Of a stretch of DNA of 10,678 nt, positions 1 to 6,544 are shown piece after piece. A program made the position numbers and the translations under genes. Origin of the DNA: an uncultured Bacilli bacterium (GTDB taxonomy: Bacteria > Bacillota_I > Bacilli_A > RF39 > UBA660); NCBI GenBank assembly GCA_947628635.1, contig CANRAX010000034.1, forward strand, positions 1 through 10,678, read 5' to 3'. The notes beneath the pieces were generated by a model. The model worked only from the letters and a program-made list of their open reading frames with translations. It was not told where the DNA came from and ran no database searches. Position 1 is the stretch's first letter; the number at the start of each line of letters is the position of its first letter.

Positions 1-60
1 AACCTCATTCAGTGTTCAAAACTTATACATAACTGTCTATATGTGGCGCAGAACCAAATA

Positions 61-84
61 AAAAAAAGTCTTTAATAAGACTTT
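61..84 (-). terminator. Intrinsic terminator of proS
   Basis: On the minus strand a perfect 8-bp stem (AAAGTCTT / AAGACTTT) with a 4-nt ATTA loop runs straight into a T-tract, which is the A-run at 61-67 on the plus strand. The stem contains the proS stop codon (72-74), so the gene ends inside its own terminator. The stem has few GC pairs but has the classic hairpin plus U-run layout. Confidence 0.8.
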
Positions 85-1517
85 CCCCACATAACTACAT
101 GCTTTGCTTCTTTACCACAACAAACACATTTATCATTTACTTTTTCATTTTCTAAAATACACCTTGAGCCAAAACCATTTGTATCAGCTTTTACTTGTTC
201 TTCACAAGTTTCACTTCCACACCAGCTGGCCTTAACAAAGCCTATCTTCTCTGAAGCAACCTTTTCAAATTCATCCATACTAGAAACTTCATAAATATGT
301 TCATCTAAGAACTTTTTAGCTTTTGCATACATATTTTTTTGAATTAGTTCCAAAATTTCTGGAACTTTTTTAGTTAACTCATCTAATTTTACAACTATTT
401 TTTCTTGATTATCTCTTCTAACTATTATACATTGATCATTTTCTATATCCTTTGGTCCAATTTCTATTCTAATTGGAATACCTAACATTTCTTGTTCCGA
501 AAATTTAAAACCTGGTGTCTTTTCACTATCATCAATTTTTACACGTATTTCTTGCTCTTTCAAAATAGTTACTAATTCCTTGGCCTTATCTAGAACTCCT
601 TCTTTATGTTGAGCAATTGGAATAACCATTACTTGTGTAGGAGCAATTCTTGGTGGCAATACCAATCCACTATCATCACCATGAACCATAATAATTGCCC
701 CAATTATCCTAGTTGACATTCCCCAAGATGTTTCATAAGCACTATGCAAATTATTTTCTTTATCTAAATACTTAATTCCAAAAGCATCCGCAAAACTGTG
801 TCCGAAATAATGACTTGTAGCAGATTGCAAAGCCTTTCCATCATACATCATTGCTTCGATTGTATAAGTGGCTTCAGCTCCAGCAAATTTATCACTTTCC
901 GTCTTTCTACCACATACTAAAGGAATTGCTAAATCCTCAGTTACAAAATCATAATAAATTTTAAACATTTCTTCACATCTTGCTTTTGCTTCTTCATCAG
1001 TTGCATGAAGCGTATGACCTTCTTGCCATAAAAATTCCCTTGAACGTAAAAATGGTCTTGTTGTCTTTTCCCAACGTAAAACAGAATTCCATTGGTTCCA
1101 AACTAAAGGTAAATCTCGATAAGACTTTACAATTTTTTGCCAATAATCACAAAATAGGGTTTCACTTGTTGGTCTAATACAAAATCTCTCCTCAAGCTCT
1201 TCCAATCCACCATGTGTAACCCAAGCAACTTCTGGGGCAAAGCCCTCAATATGATCTTTTTCCTTTTGCAATAAAGACTCTGGTACTAAAACAGGTAAAT
1301 AAACATTGGAAACACCCGTTTCTTTAAATCTTTTATCCAAGTCATTTTTAATATTTTCCCAAAGAGCATATCCATTCGGCAAATAGTTTAAACATCCTTT
1401 AACACTTGAATAATCACAAAGTTTTGCCCCTTTAACAACATCAGTGTACCATTGTGCAAAATCAACATTACGGGCTGTTATCTTTTCAACTAATTTTTTT
1501 TCATTTGCCACAAACAT
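72..1517 (-). CDS. proS: Prolyl-tRNA synthetase, archaeal/eukaryotic type
   Basis: Class II aminoacyl-tRNA synthetase that charges tRNA-Pro in the cytoplasm. The 481 residues lack the large insertion (editing) domain of the ~570-residue bacterial-type enzyme, so this is the shorter archaeal/eukaryotic-type (ProS type 3) form. Visible elements: the N-terminal VEKITARNxDFxQWY block, RPTSE at 115-119, motif 2 around RPFLRSREFLWQEGH (154-168), and motif 3 in the HGDDSGLVLPPRIAP stretch (279-293). An anticodon-binding domain follows at about 294-395. The C-terminal zinc-type domain has C433/C438 and C464/C467, the same pair spacings as the zinc ligands of Thermus ProRS. The chain ends in the Tyr typical of this subfamily. 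The ATG at 1515-1517 has AAAGGAG just upstream, only about 2 nt from the start, and the conserved N-terminus leaves no alternative. It is monocistronic, divergent from the carboxypeptidase, with a short (~15 nt) predicted leader and no T-box. Confidence 0.97.
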   Translation of the reverse strand: MFVANEKKLVEKITARNVDFAQWYTDVVKGAKLCDYSSVKGCLNYLPNGYALWENIKNDLDKRFKETGVSNVYLPVLVPESLLQKEKDHIEGFAPEVAWVTHGGLEELEERFCIRPTSETLFCDYWQKIVKSYRDLPLVWNQWNSVLRWEKTTRPFLRSREFLWQEGHTLHATDEEAKARCEEMFKIYYDFVTEDLAIPLVCGRKTESDKFAGAEATYTIEAMMYDGKALQSATSHYFGHSFADAFGIKYLDKENNLHSAYETSWGMSTRIIGAIIMVHGDDSGLVLPPRIAPTQVMVIPIAQHKEGVLDKAKELVTILKEQEIRVKIDDSEKTPGFKFSEQEMLGIPIRIEIGPKDIENDQCIIVRRDNQEKIVVKLDELTKKVPEILELIQKNMYAKAKKFLDEHIYEVSSMDEFEKVASEKIGFVKASWCGSETCEEQVKADTNGFGSRCILENEKVNDKCVCCGKEAKHVVMWGKSY

Positions 1518-1538
1518 CTCTCCTTTTTTCTAACCATA

Positions 1539-1567
1539 ATATTATCATAGATTTAAAACATATTCAA
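1539..1567 (-). promoter_or_regulatory. Predicted sigma-A promoter of proS
   Basis: On the minus strand a -35 TTGAAT (plus 1562-1567) and a -10 TAATAT (plus 1539-1544) are separated by exactly 17 bp. The -10 is preceded by TGA, which fits an extended -10 TGn. The predicted start is near 1532, giving a leader of roughly 15 nt. Confidence 0.6.
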
Positions 1568-1571
1568 ATAA

Positions 1572-1600
1572 TTGTTTATTATTAATCATATTACTTAAAT
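1572..1600 (+). promoter_or_regulatory. Possible promoter of the D,D-carboxypeptidase gene
   Basis: TTGTTT (1572-1577), a 17-bp spacer and TTAAAT (1595-1600) form a weak sigma-A-like pair upstream of the gene at 1630. TATAAA at 1607-1612 is a better -10 on its own but has no -35 at a proper distance. The whole region is so AT-rich that either could be chance. Confidence 0.3.
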
Positions 1601-1629
1601 TTTTTTTATAAACTTAAATAGGTGATTTT

Positions 1630-2688
1630 ATGTTTAAAAAGCTAATTTTTTTTCTTGTCTTTGTGATTTCTTTAAACTTCACCCCTGTTCATGCAGCAAC
1701 ATCTAGTATAGTAATGGATTTAGATACTGGTAGAGTTCTTTATCAAAAAAATATTCATGAAAAAAGACTCATTGCTTCAACTACCAAAATACTAACTGCA
1801 ATAGTTACTTTAGAAAATATTGACATAAATAAAGAAGTTACCATTGGAGAAGAAGTTTTAAAAATGTATGGAACAAATATTTATATCGAAGTAGGGGAAA
1901 AGATAAAAATAAAAGATTTACTATATGGTTTACTTTTACGAAGTGGTAATGACGCCGCTGTTGCTTTAGCTGAAGCAGTTAGTGGTAATGAAGAAGACTT
2001 TGTCGAGCTAATGAATAAAAAAGCTCAAGAGATAGGAATGAACGATAGCATATTCGCTAATCCCCACGGCCTTGATGATGATACAAAAAACTATTCAACT
2101 GCTTATGATATGGCTCTTTTGTCAAAATATGCTAATCAAAATAAAACTTATCGCAAGATAGTTAGTACCAAAAAATATTCTGCTCAAACCAAAGACAAAA
2201 ACTATTTATGGTATAACCGCAACAAATTACTTACTAATTACGAATATTGCACAGGTGGTAAAAATGGTTATACTCCTTCTGCTGGTAAAACTCTCGTTAC
2301 AACAGCTTCTAAAAATAACCTCAATTTAACTGTTGTAACTTTAAATGATCCTGATGAATATGACACCCATGAATATTATTATGAAAAATCTTTTAAAAAT
2401 TATCGTAACTATCTTCTCATAGATAAAGACAACTTTAAGATTGATAAAAATTTTTATAACGGCGATGTGTATTTAAAAAAGTCTTTTTATTATCCTTTAA
2501 CTGTTCCTGAAACCAAAGAAATAAAAACAGTTCTTTCTATTGATAATAAAAAATCTCAAAATAAAATTGTTGGTCAAATAAATATCTATTTAAAAGACGA
2601 TTTAATAGGAAAGGTTGACATATATAAACATTTCCAAGAAAAAAAGACTAAAAGTCTTTTCGAAAAAATTAAAGATTTTTTTAAATAA
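1630..2688 (+). CDS. Serine-type D-alanyl-D-alanine carboxypeptidase (PBP5/DacA-DacF family, MEROPS S11)
   Basis: Removes the terminal D-Ala of peptidoglycan pentapeptides outside the membrane and so limits cross-linking. Residues 1-22 are a secretory signal peptide: FKK, a hydrophobic core, and cleavage likely after VHA. The three penicillin-binding motifs are in order: SxxK as S50-T-T-K53 with catalytic Ser50, SxN as S105-G-N107, and the KTG box as K211-N-G213 within CTGGKNGYT. The C-terminal third resembles the small beta domain of PBP5. The last ~12 residues (SLFEKIKDFFK) form an amphipathic helix that probably anchors the enzyme to the outer membrane face. The ATG at 1630 follows GGTGA (1621-1625) by 4 nt. 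The stop codon directly touches the stop of the convergent phosphoesterase gene. Which S11 paralogue this is (dacA, dacB or dacF) cannot be decided here. Confidence 0.93.
   Translation: MFKKLIFFLVFVISLNFTPVHAATSSIVMDLDTGRVLYQKNIHEKRLIASTTKILTAIVTLENIDINKEVTIGEEVLKMYGTNIYIEVGEKIKIKDLLYGLLLRSGNDAAVALAEAVSGNEEDFVELMNKKAQEIGMNDSIFANPHGLDDDTKNYSTAYDMALLSKYANQNKTYRKIVSTKKYSAQTKDKNYLWYNRNKLLTNYEYCTGGKNGYTPSAGKTLVTTASKNNLNLTVVTLNDPDEYDTHEYYYEKSFKNYRNYLLIDKDNFKIDKNFYNGDVYLKKSFYYPLTVPETKEIKTVLSIDNKKSQNKIVGQINIYLKDDLIGKVDIYKHFQEKKTKSLFEKIKDFFK
2639..2660 (-). terminator. Intrinsic terminator of the metallophosphoesterase gene, inside the neighbouring CDS
   Basis: On the minus strand a perfect 8-bp stem (AAAAGACT / AGTCTTTT) with a TTT loop continues into further T residues (plus-strand A-run 2639-2645). 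It lies about 30 nt downstream of the phosphoesterase stop, entirely within the 3' end of the convergent carboxypeptidase gene. On the plus strand the same hairpin is followed by CGAAAA, so it should not terminate the carboxypeptidase transcript before its stop codon. Confidence 0.6.
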
Positions 2689-3606
2689 TTATTTATTAGA
2701 AAATCTAAAAAAATTAATACTTGGACGACAAAATAATCTAATATCAAACTTACTTGTTCCAAGACCACTTGATACATAAATTAAAGTATCATTATCTTTA
2801 TAAAATTCATCATAATAAGTTTTACTTCCCTTAAATCTTAATAATGGTCCAATAAAAGGAATTTTTATCTCTCCATTATGGGAATGTCCTGCTAAAACTA
2901 AATCAGTATTATATTTTCCTTTTATATTTTCGTAATTATCTCCTTCATGCATTAAAGATATTGTATAAATATTAGAATTATATCCTTCTTGATTAAAATA
3001 ACCAAATGTCTTATCTATATCACTTTCCTCTTTTAATAAACTTCCACTTCCAGTTATCAAAAGAGGATTATTGCTATCTTTATAAATTAAATCATAATCA
3101 TTATTTAAAATAGAAAAATCACTTTGTTTTAATATAGTATTAAATTGCTCACCGTCCATTTCTCCCATAACAGCATATTTTCCTAAAGATACTTCAATAT
3201 TCTGTAAAAGTTTAATCAATTTTTCTTGTTCTTTATTTTTTAATTTATAATTACTATCTATTATATCTCCCGTAAAAACAACAATATCAGGTTTTCTTTT
3301 ATTAATTAATTTAACTAAATTTTTAGTATTTTCATAAGTAAAAGTGCTTCCATAATGTAAATCACTAAATTGAATAAGTTTTAAACCATTGAATTCTTCG
3401 GGTAATTTTTCACTTATAATTCTTTTTTCCTTAACAATAATCTTTACTGTTGAAATATAAGTTGTATAAAAGAAAATAGCCACTGAAATTAAAGCTATAA
3501 TTAAGATAAACTTTATAACTTTTATTATTATACTTTTTCTTTTTTCTTTTTTTTCTTCATCAAAAATTTCATCTTGTTTTTTTTGACTTCGCTCTTCCCT
3601 TGTCAT
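2689..3606 (-). CDS. Membrane-anchored metallophosphoesterase (YkuE/calcineurin-like), degenerate GNHD motif
   Basis: Predicted calcineurin-like phosphoesterase facing outward from the membrane. A very charged cytoplasmic N-terminus (residues 1-24) precedes one transmembrane helix (about 25-48, IIIKVIKFILIIALISVAIF). The phosphoesterase fold begins at about 74. Motif I is D82-L-H84 (FSDLHYG), motif II is G113-D114-xx-D117 (FTGDIID), the next His is H220 (LMHEGD), and motif V is GHSHNGE (240-246). Motif III, normally GNHD/E, reads G148-E-M-D151, so the usual metal-ligand Asn and catalytic His are both missing. Activity may be altered or lost, and the substrate is unknown. The CAT at 3604-3606 gives an ATG preceded by GGTGA at 5 nt. 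It is a single gene on this strand, convergent with the carboxypeptidase and divergent from the FAD protein. The family call rests on motifs I, II and V. Confidence 0.85.
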   Translation of the reverse strand: MTREERSQKKQDEIFDEEKKEKRKSIIIKVIKFILIIALISVAIFFYTTYISTVKIIVKEKRIISEKLPEEFNGLKLIQFSDLHYGSTFTYENTKNLVKLINKRKPDIVVFTGDIIDSNYKLKNKEQEKLIKLLQNIEVSLGKYAVMGEMDGEQFNTILKQSDFSILNNDYDLIYKDSNNPLLITGSGSLLKEESDIDKTFGYFNQEGYNSNIYTISLMHEGDNYENIKGKYNTDLVLAGHSHNGEIKIPFIGPLLRFKGSKTYYDEFYKDNDTLIYVSSGLGTSKFDIRLFCRPSINFFRFSNK

Positions 3607-3630
3607 TCATTTCACCAACTTTATATCTTT

Positions 3631-3659
3631 ATTTTAACAGATTAACATAAAACTTTCCA
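3631..3659 (-). promoter_or_regulatory. Possible promoter of the metallophosphoesterase gene
   Basis: On the minus strand TGGAAA (plus 3654-3659) and TAAAAT (plus 3631-3636) are separated by 17 bp. This matches the spacing of the other predicted promoters here, but each box is only a moderate match. Confidence 0.35.
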
Positions 3660-3684
3660 TCTTTTTAATTATTAAGAAGTATAA

Positions 3685-3713
3685 TTTACAATTTTTATTT
3701 TACGTGATAAACT
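3685..3713 (+). promoter_or_regulatory. Predicted extended -10 promoter of the FAD/cyclophilin operon
   Basis: A -35 TTTACA (3685-3690), a 17-bp spacer and a -10 TAAACT (3708-3713) with an upstream TG (3705-3706) form an extended -10 promoter. The start would fall near 3720, leaving only about 10 nt before the ATG at 3730, just enough for the GGTGA ribosome binding site. The core TACGTGATA is shared with the ABC transporter promoter at 6513-6521. Confidence 0.55.
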
Positions 3714-3729
3714 TAAAGTGGTGAAGAAA

Positions 3730-5124
3730 ATGAAGTATGATGTTGTAATTATTGGAGCTGGACCAGCAGGTCTATTTAGTGCTTATGAATTAATTACTAA
3801 AAAGAAAAATTTGAAAATTGCTATACTTGACAAGGGTAGTAGGGTAAAAAGTCGTGTTTGTCCTATGAATAAATTTAAAGTTCCTTGTAAGAATTGTAAT
3901 CCTTGTGCTATTCTTTCTGGATACGGTGGCGCTGGAACCTTTTCTGATGGTAAACTTAATTTTATTCCTCGTCTTGGAAAAAGTGATTTAACTAAATACA
4001 TGTCTGAAAGTGAAGCTAATAAATTAATTGATGAAACAGAAATAATTTTTAATAAATTTAATATGGATTCTAAAATATATCCTTCTAATATGAAAGAAGC
4101 TGAAGAAATAAGAAAAAAAGTTGCTATTGCTGGGGCTAAACTTCTTTTGATTAAACAAAAACATTTAGGTAGTGATCACTTACCAGAATATATTGAAGGA
4201 ATATGCTCTTTCCTAGAAGAAAATGGTGTAACTTTATATGAAAGAACAACAGTAACAGATATTAAAACTTTAGAAGCCGATAAGCATGAAATTACTTACA
4301 ATGTAAATGGTAAAGACGAAATAATAACTTGTAGCAATGTTATTGTGGCACCAGGTAGGACAGGTGCTAAATGGATCCAAGAATTAGCTGATAAATATAA
4401 TATTCCTTATTTATCTCAAAGCATTGAAATAGGTGTTCGTGTTGAAGTTCGTAAAGATATCATGGAAGATTTAACTAATATTATTTATGATCCAACTATT
4501 TTTATAAAAACCAAAACTTATGGTGATGAAATAAGAACTTTCTGTACTAATCCAGGAGGCTTTGTAGCAAAAGAAAATTATTATGGTTATATTTGTGTAA
4601 ATGGGCATGCTTTAAAAGATATAAAAAGCAACAATACAAATTTTGCTTTTATTTCCAAAGTTAATTTAACTCAGCCAGTAACTAATACAAGGGAATATGG
4701 TGAGTCAATTGCTCGTATTGCCAATGTTTTAGGAGATGGTAAGCCTATTATACAATCACTTAAAGATTTAAGAAGTTCCAGAAGAAGTGAATGGCACCGT
4801 CTTAACAAAGGTTTTGTTGAACCAACTTTAAAAGATTGTGTAGCAGGAGACTTAGCCTTAGTAATGCCTCACCGAATTATTACCAATATTTTAGAAGGTC
4901 TTGAAACTCTTGATAAAATCATTCCAGGTGTCGCTAATGATGATACGCTTTTGTATGGACCAGAAATTAAATTCTTTAGTAATGAAATTGAAACAAATAA
5001 TAAATTTAAATTAGAAGTAGCAAATATTTATTTTGTTGGTGATGGAGCAGGTAAAGCTGGAAATATAGTTACTGCTGCTGCCACTGGTTTAGTTGCCGCT
5101 CGTGATATTATTGAAAGGATGTAG
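3730..5124 (+). CDS. FAD-dependent dehydrogenase, COG2509-like, with N-terminal cysteine cluster
   Basis: A 464-residue flavoprotein of a widespread but uncharacterised family; the reaction and substrate are unknown. The N-terminal Rossmann motif GAGPAGL (9-15), after the beta strand DVVIIGA, binds the FAD ADP moiety. Next come ILDKGSRVKSR, a cysteine cluster C44-x8-C53-xx-C56-xx-C59, and the family-typical GGAGTFSDGKLN segment (66-77). The C-terminal GDGAGKAG and the following AAATGLVAARDI form the second flavin-contacting block. A longer reading from GTG at 3718 exists. The ATG at 3730 is preferred because GGTGA (3720-3724) sits 5 nt upstream and the FAD motif then begins at the normal distance. 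It is the first gene of an operon: the cyclophilin lipoprotein starts 6 nt after the TAG stop. The Cys spacing could bind a metal or an Fe-S cluster, but this is inference. Confidence 0.85.
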   Translation: MKYDVVIIGAGPAGLFSAYELITKKKNLKIAILDKGSRVKSRVCPMNKFKVPCKNCNPCAILSGYGGAGTFSDGKLNFIPRLGKSDLTKYMSESEANKLIDETEIIFNKFNMDSKIYPSNMKEAEEIRKKVAIAGAKLLLIKQKHLGSDHLPEYIEGICSFLEENGVTLYERTTVTDIKTLEADKHEITYNVNGKDEIITCSNVIVAPGRTGAKWIQELADKYNIPYLSQSIEIGVRVEVRKDIMEDLTNIIYDPTIFIKTKTYGDEIRTFCTNPGGFVAKENYYGYICVNGHALKDIKSNNTNFAFISKVNLTQPVTNTREYGESIARIANVLGDGKPIIQSLKDLRSSRRSEWHRLNKGFVEPTLKDCVAGDLALVMPHRIITNILEGLETLDKIIPGVANDDTLLYGPEIKFFSNEIETNNKFKLEVANIYFVGDGAGKAGNIVTAAATGLVAARDIIERM

Positions 5125-5130
5125 AAAATA

Positions 5131-5802
5131 ATGAAAAAGAAAATATTATTTTTAGTAATCTTAATGCTTTTTTTAACTGGATGTGGAAAAAAAGTAGAAA
5201 TCAAAGAAGATTTACTTGGAATAAAATATGACGTTGAAGGAAATGAAGCTCAACTTGATAACTATGATACAGAAAATCCCGTTGTAGCCATGTATGTAAA
5301 AAAATATGGTTCAATTGTTATAGAACTTTATCCTGATGTTGCTCCTAACACCGTAAACAATTTTATTTCTTTAGTAAAAAGTGGTTTTTATGATGAAAAT
5401 ACTATTCATAGATTAGTTCCAGGCTTTGTCTTACAAGGAGGCGATCCTGATGGTAATGGAACTGGTGGACCAGGATACTCAATTAAAGGTGAATTTGCTA
5501 GTAATGATTTTGAAAATAATTTAAAGCACGAAAAAAAAGTTGTATCTATGGCTCGTAGTCAAGATAAAGATAGTGCTGGTAGTCAATTTTTCATTATGTT
5601 AGATACAGCTTCAAACTTAGATGGTGAATATGCTTCTTTTGGTAAAGTAATTGATGGCTGGGATAATGTTTTAAATATTGAAAAAAATGAAAAAGTAGCT
5701 GATAGTCAATCTGGAAAATTAAGAACAAATTTAAGAATAAAAAAAGTTCTAATTGATTTAAAAGGTAAAGAATATCCTGAAGTAGAAAAAATAACAAGCT
5801 AG
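5131..5802 (+). CDS. Cyclophilin-type peptidyl-prolyl cis-trans isomerase, lipoprotein
   Basis: Catalyses cis-trans isomerisation of Xaa-Pro bonds, here tethered outside the membrane to help exported proteins fold. Residues 1-17 form a lipoprotein signal and the lipobox LTGC places the lipidated cysteine at C18. The cyclophilin domain spans about 50-212. It has the catalytic Arg and its partners in HR94LVPGF99VLQ102GGD, the SMAR block (139-142), SQFFI (151-155), and LDGEYASFGKV (163-173). The tryptophan that contacts cyclosporin in human CypA is replaced by Asn162, and the following His by Tyr167. The ATG at 5131 follows the upstream TAG by 6 nt. Its ribosome site AAAGGA (5114-5119) lies in the end of the FAD gene, 11 nt away. 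Translation is therefore probably coupled, and both genes share the promoter near 3700. Confidence 0.95.
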   Translation: MKKKILFLVILMLFLTGCGKKVEIKEDLLGIKYDVEGNEAQLDNYDTENPVVAMYVKKYGSIVIELYPDVAPNTVNNFISLVKSGFYDENTIHRLVPGFVLQGGDPDGNGTGGPGYSIKGEFASNDFENNLKHEKKVVSMARSQDKDSAGSQFFIMLDTASNLDGEYASFGKVIDGWDNVLNIEKNEKVADSQSGKLRTNLRIKKVLIDLKGKEYPEVEKITS

Positions 5803-5822
5803 AAATAATCTAACTTGTTTTT
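5794..5822 (+). terminator. Bidirectional terminator between the cyclophilin and dCMP deaminase genes
   Basis: A 10-bp stem (ACAAGCTAGA / TCTAACTTGT, loop AATAA) is followed by TTTT on the plus strand. It has one C/A mismatch in that orientation. On the minus strand the same position becomes a G-U pair and the hairpin is followed by TATTTTTT. It therefore can end both convergent transcripts, and is better paired for the minus-strand one. The cyclophilin TAG stop (5800-5802) lies inside the stem. Confidence 0.75.
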
Positions 5823-5828
5823 AGCTAA

Positions 5829-6371
5829 TTAATCATCTAAATATGTTACCGGAACATCAGGTTTTATAGATAATTTTAAAGTCTTTTGATGTTCTTTTTC
5901 AAGTTGTCTATAAGTAACATTTGATTTATCAAACAAATACTTAGAAGCGACTGTTTCTTTAGAATTGGCATATTTATCTGATAAGTAAATTACTTCTTTT
6001 ATACCAAACTGAATAATTTCCTTTGCACATTCATTACAAGGAAACAAATCAACGTAAATGCGTGCTCCTTTTAAAGAAAGTCTATTTCCATTGGCAATAG
6101 CATTTCTTTCAGCATGACAAACATATAAGTATTTTGTTTCTAAATCTTCGCCATCTCTATCCCACGGAAATTCATCATCATTAAAATTATTAGGCGTACC
6201 GTTATAACCTATTGCCAAAACCCTATTATTCTCATCAACAATACAAGCACCAACTTGAGTTGAAGGATCTTTACTTCTAGCTCCGGCTAATTTAGCAATA
6301 CTCATAAAAAATTCATCCCAGCTCAAATAGTCTTGTCTTTTGTTTCCTAATTTTTCTTTATTAATCTCCAT
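5829..6371 (-). CDS. comEB: dCMP deaminase, ComEB family
   Basis: Zinc enzyme that deaminates dCMP to dUMP, feeding thymidylate synthesis. The 180-residue length suits the family. The cytidine-deaminase signature is complete: zinc ligand H86 and catalytic E88 in CHAERNAIANG, and zinc ligands C112 and C115 in PCNECAKEII. The N-terminal WDEFFMSIAKLAGARSKDPSTQVGA block and GYNGTP (56-60 region) are typical of dCMP deaminases rather than cytosine or tRNA-adenosine deaminases. The symbol follows the Bacillus competence-operon name, but no other com gene is nearby and a competence role is not implied. The ATG at 6369-6371 has a strong GGGAGGAG site (plus 6375-6382) 3 nt upstream. It is a single gene with its own promoter, convergent with the cyclophilin and divergent from the ABC transporter. 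Confidence 0.95.
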   Translation of the reverse strand: MEINKEKLGNKRQDYLSWDEFFMSIAKLAGARSKDPSTQVGACIVDENNRVLAIGYNGTPNNFNDDEFPWDRDGEDLETKYLYVCHAERNAIANGNRLSLKGARIYVDLFPCNECAKEIIQFGIKEVIYLSDKYANSKETVASKYLFDKSNVTYRQLEKEHQKTLKLSIKPDVPVTYLDD

Positions 6372-6388
6372 ATACTCCTCCCATTTTT

Positions 6389-6417
6389 ATTGTAGCAATA
6401 CTTTTTTAAATTTACAA
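6389..6417 (-). promoter_or_regulatory. Predicted promoter of the dCMP deaminase gene
   Basis: On the minus strand TTGTAA (plus 6412-6417) and TACAAT (plus 6389-6394) are spaced by 17 bp. The predicted start is near 6382, at the ribosome binding site itself, so the leader would be very short, as for other genes in this window. Confidence 0.55.
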
Positions 6418-6468
6418 TATTTTCTTCTTTCATATTCTAAGGAAAATGAGTAAAAATTATTATACTAA

Positions 6469-6499
6469 TAAATTAATGATTTGTAAATTCATCAATTTA
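6469..6499 (+). repeat. Inverted repeat upstream of the ABC transporter promoter
   Basis: Two 11-nt arms (TAAATTAATGA and TCATCAATTTA), complementary except at one position, flank a 9-nt spacer. The right arm overlaps the presumed -35 region of the transporter promoter. It could be an operator for a dimeric regulator, but AT-rich intergenic DNA forms such repeats easily. Confidence 0.4.
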
Positions 6500-6525
6500 C
6501 TAATCAGTATTATACGTGATATAAT
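6496..6525 (+). promoter_or_regulatory. Predicted extended -10 promoter of the ABC transporter
   Basis: A perfect -10 TATAAT (6520-6525) is preceded by TGA (6517-6519), making an extended -10. A weak -35, TTTACT (6496-6501), lies 18 bp upstream. Transcription would begin near 6532, leaving about 13 nt before the ATG at 6545. Confidence 0.6.
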
Positions 6526-6544
6526 GATATAGAAGTGATGAAAA

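Noticed and set aside
980..1177. 65-codon plus-strand ORF inside proS
   Set aside because: Lies antisense within the conserved catalytic core of proS, with no ribosome site and no recognisable protein features; a shadow frame.
2674..2708. Hairpin AGATTTT ... AAAATCT spanning the convergent stop codons
   Set aside because: Long A/T-only loop and followed by A on the plus strand; the hairpin at 2642-2660 is the better minus-strand terminator.
3718..3729. GTG start giving a 4-residue longer FAD protein
   Set aside because: GGTGA at 3720-3724 is the ribosome site for the ATG at 3730; the GTG has no site of its own and would sit at or before the predicted transcription start.
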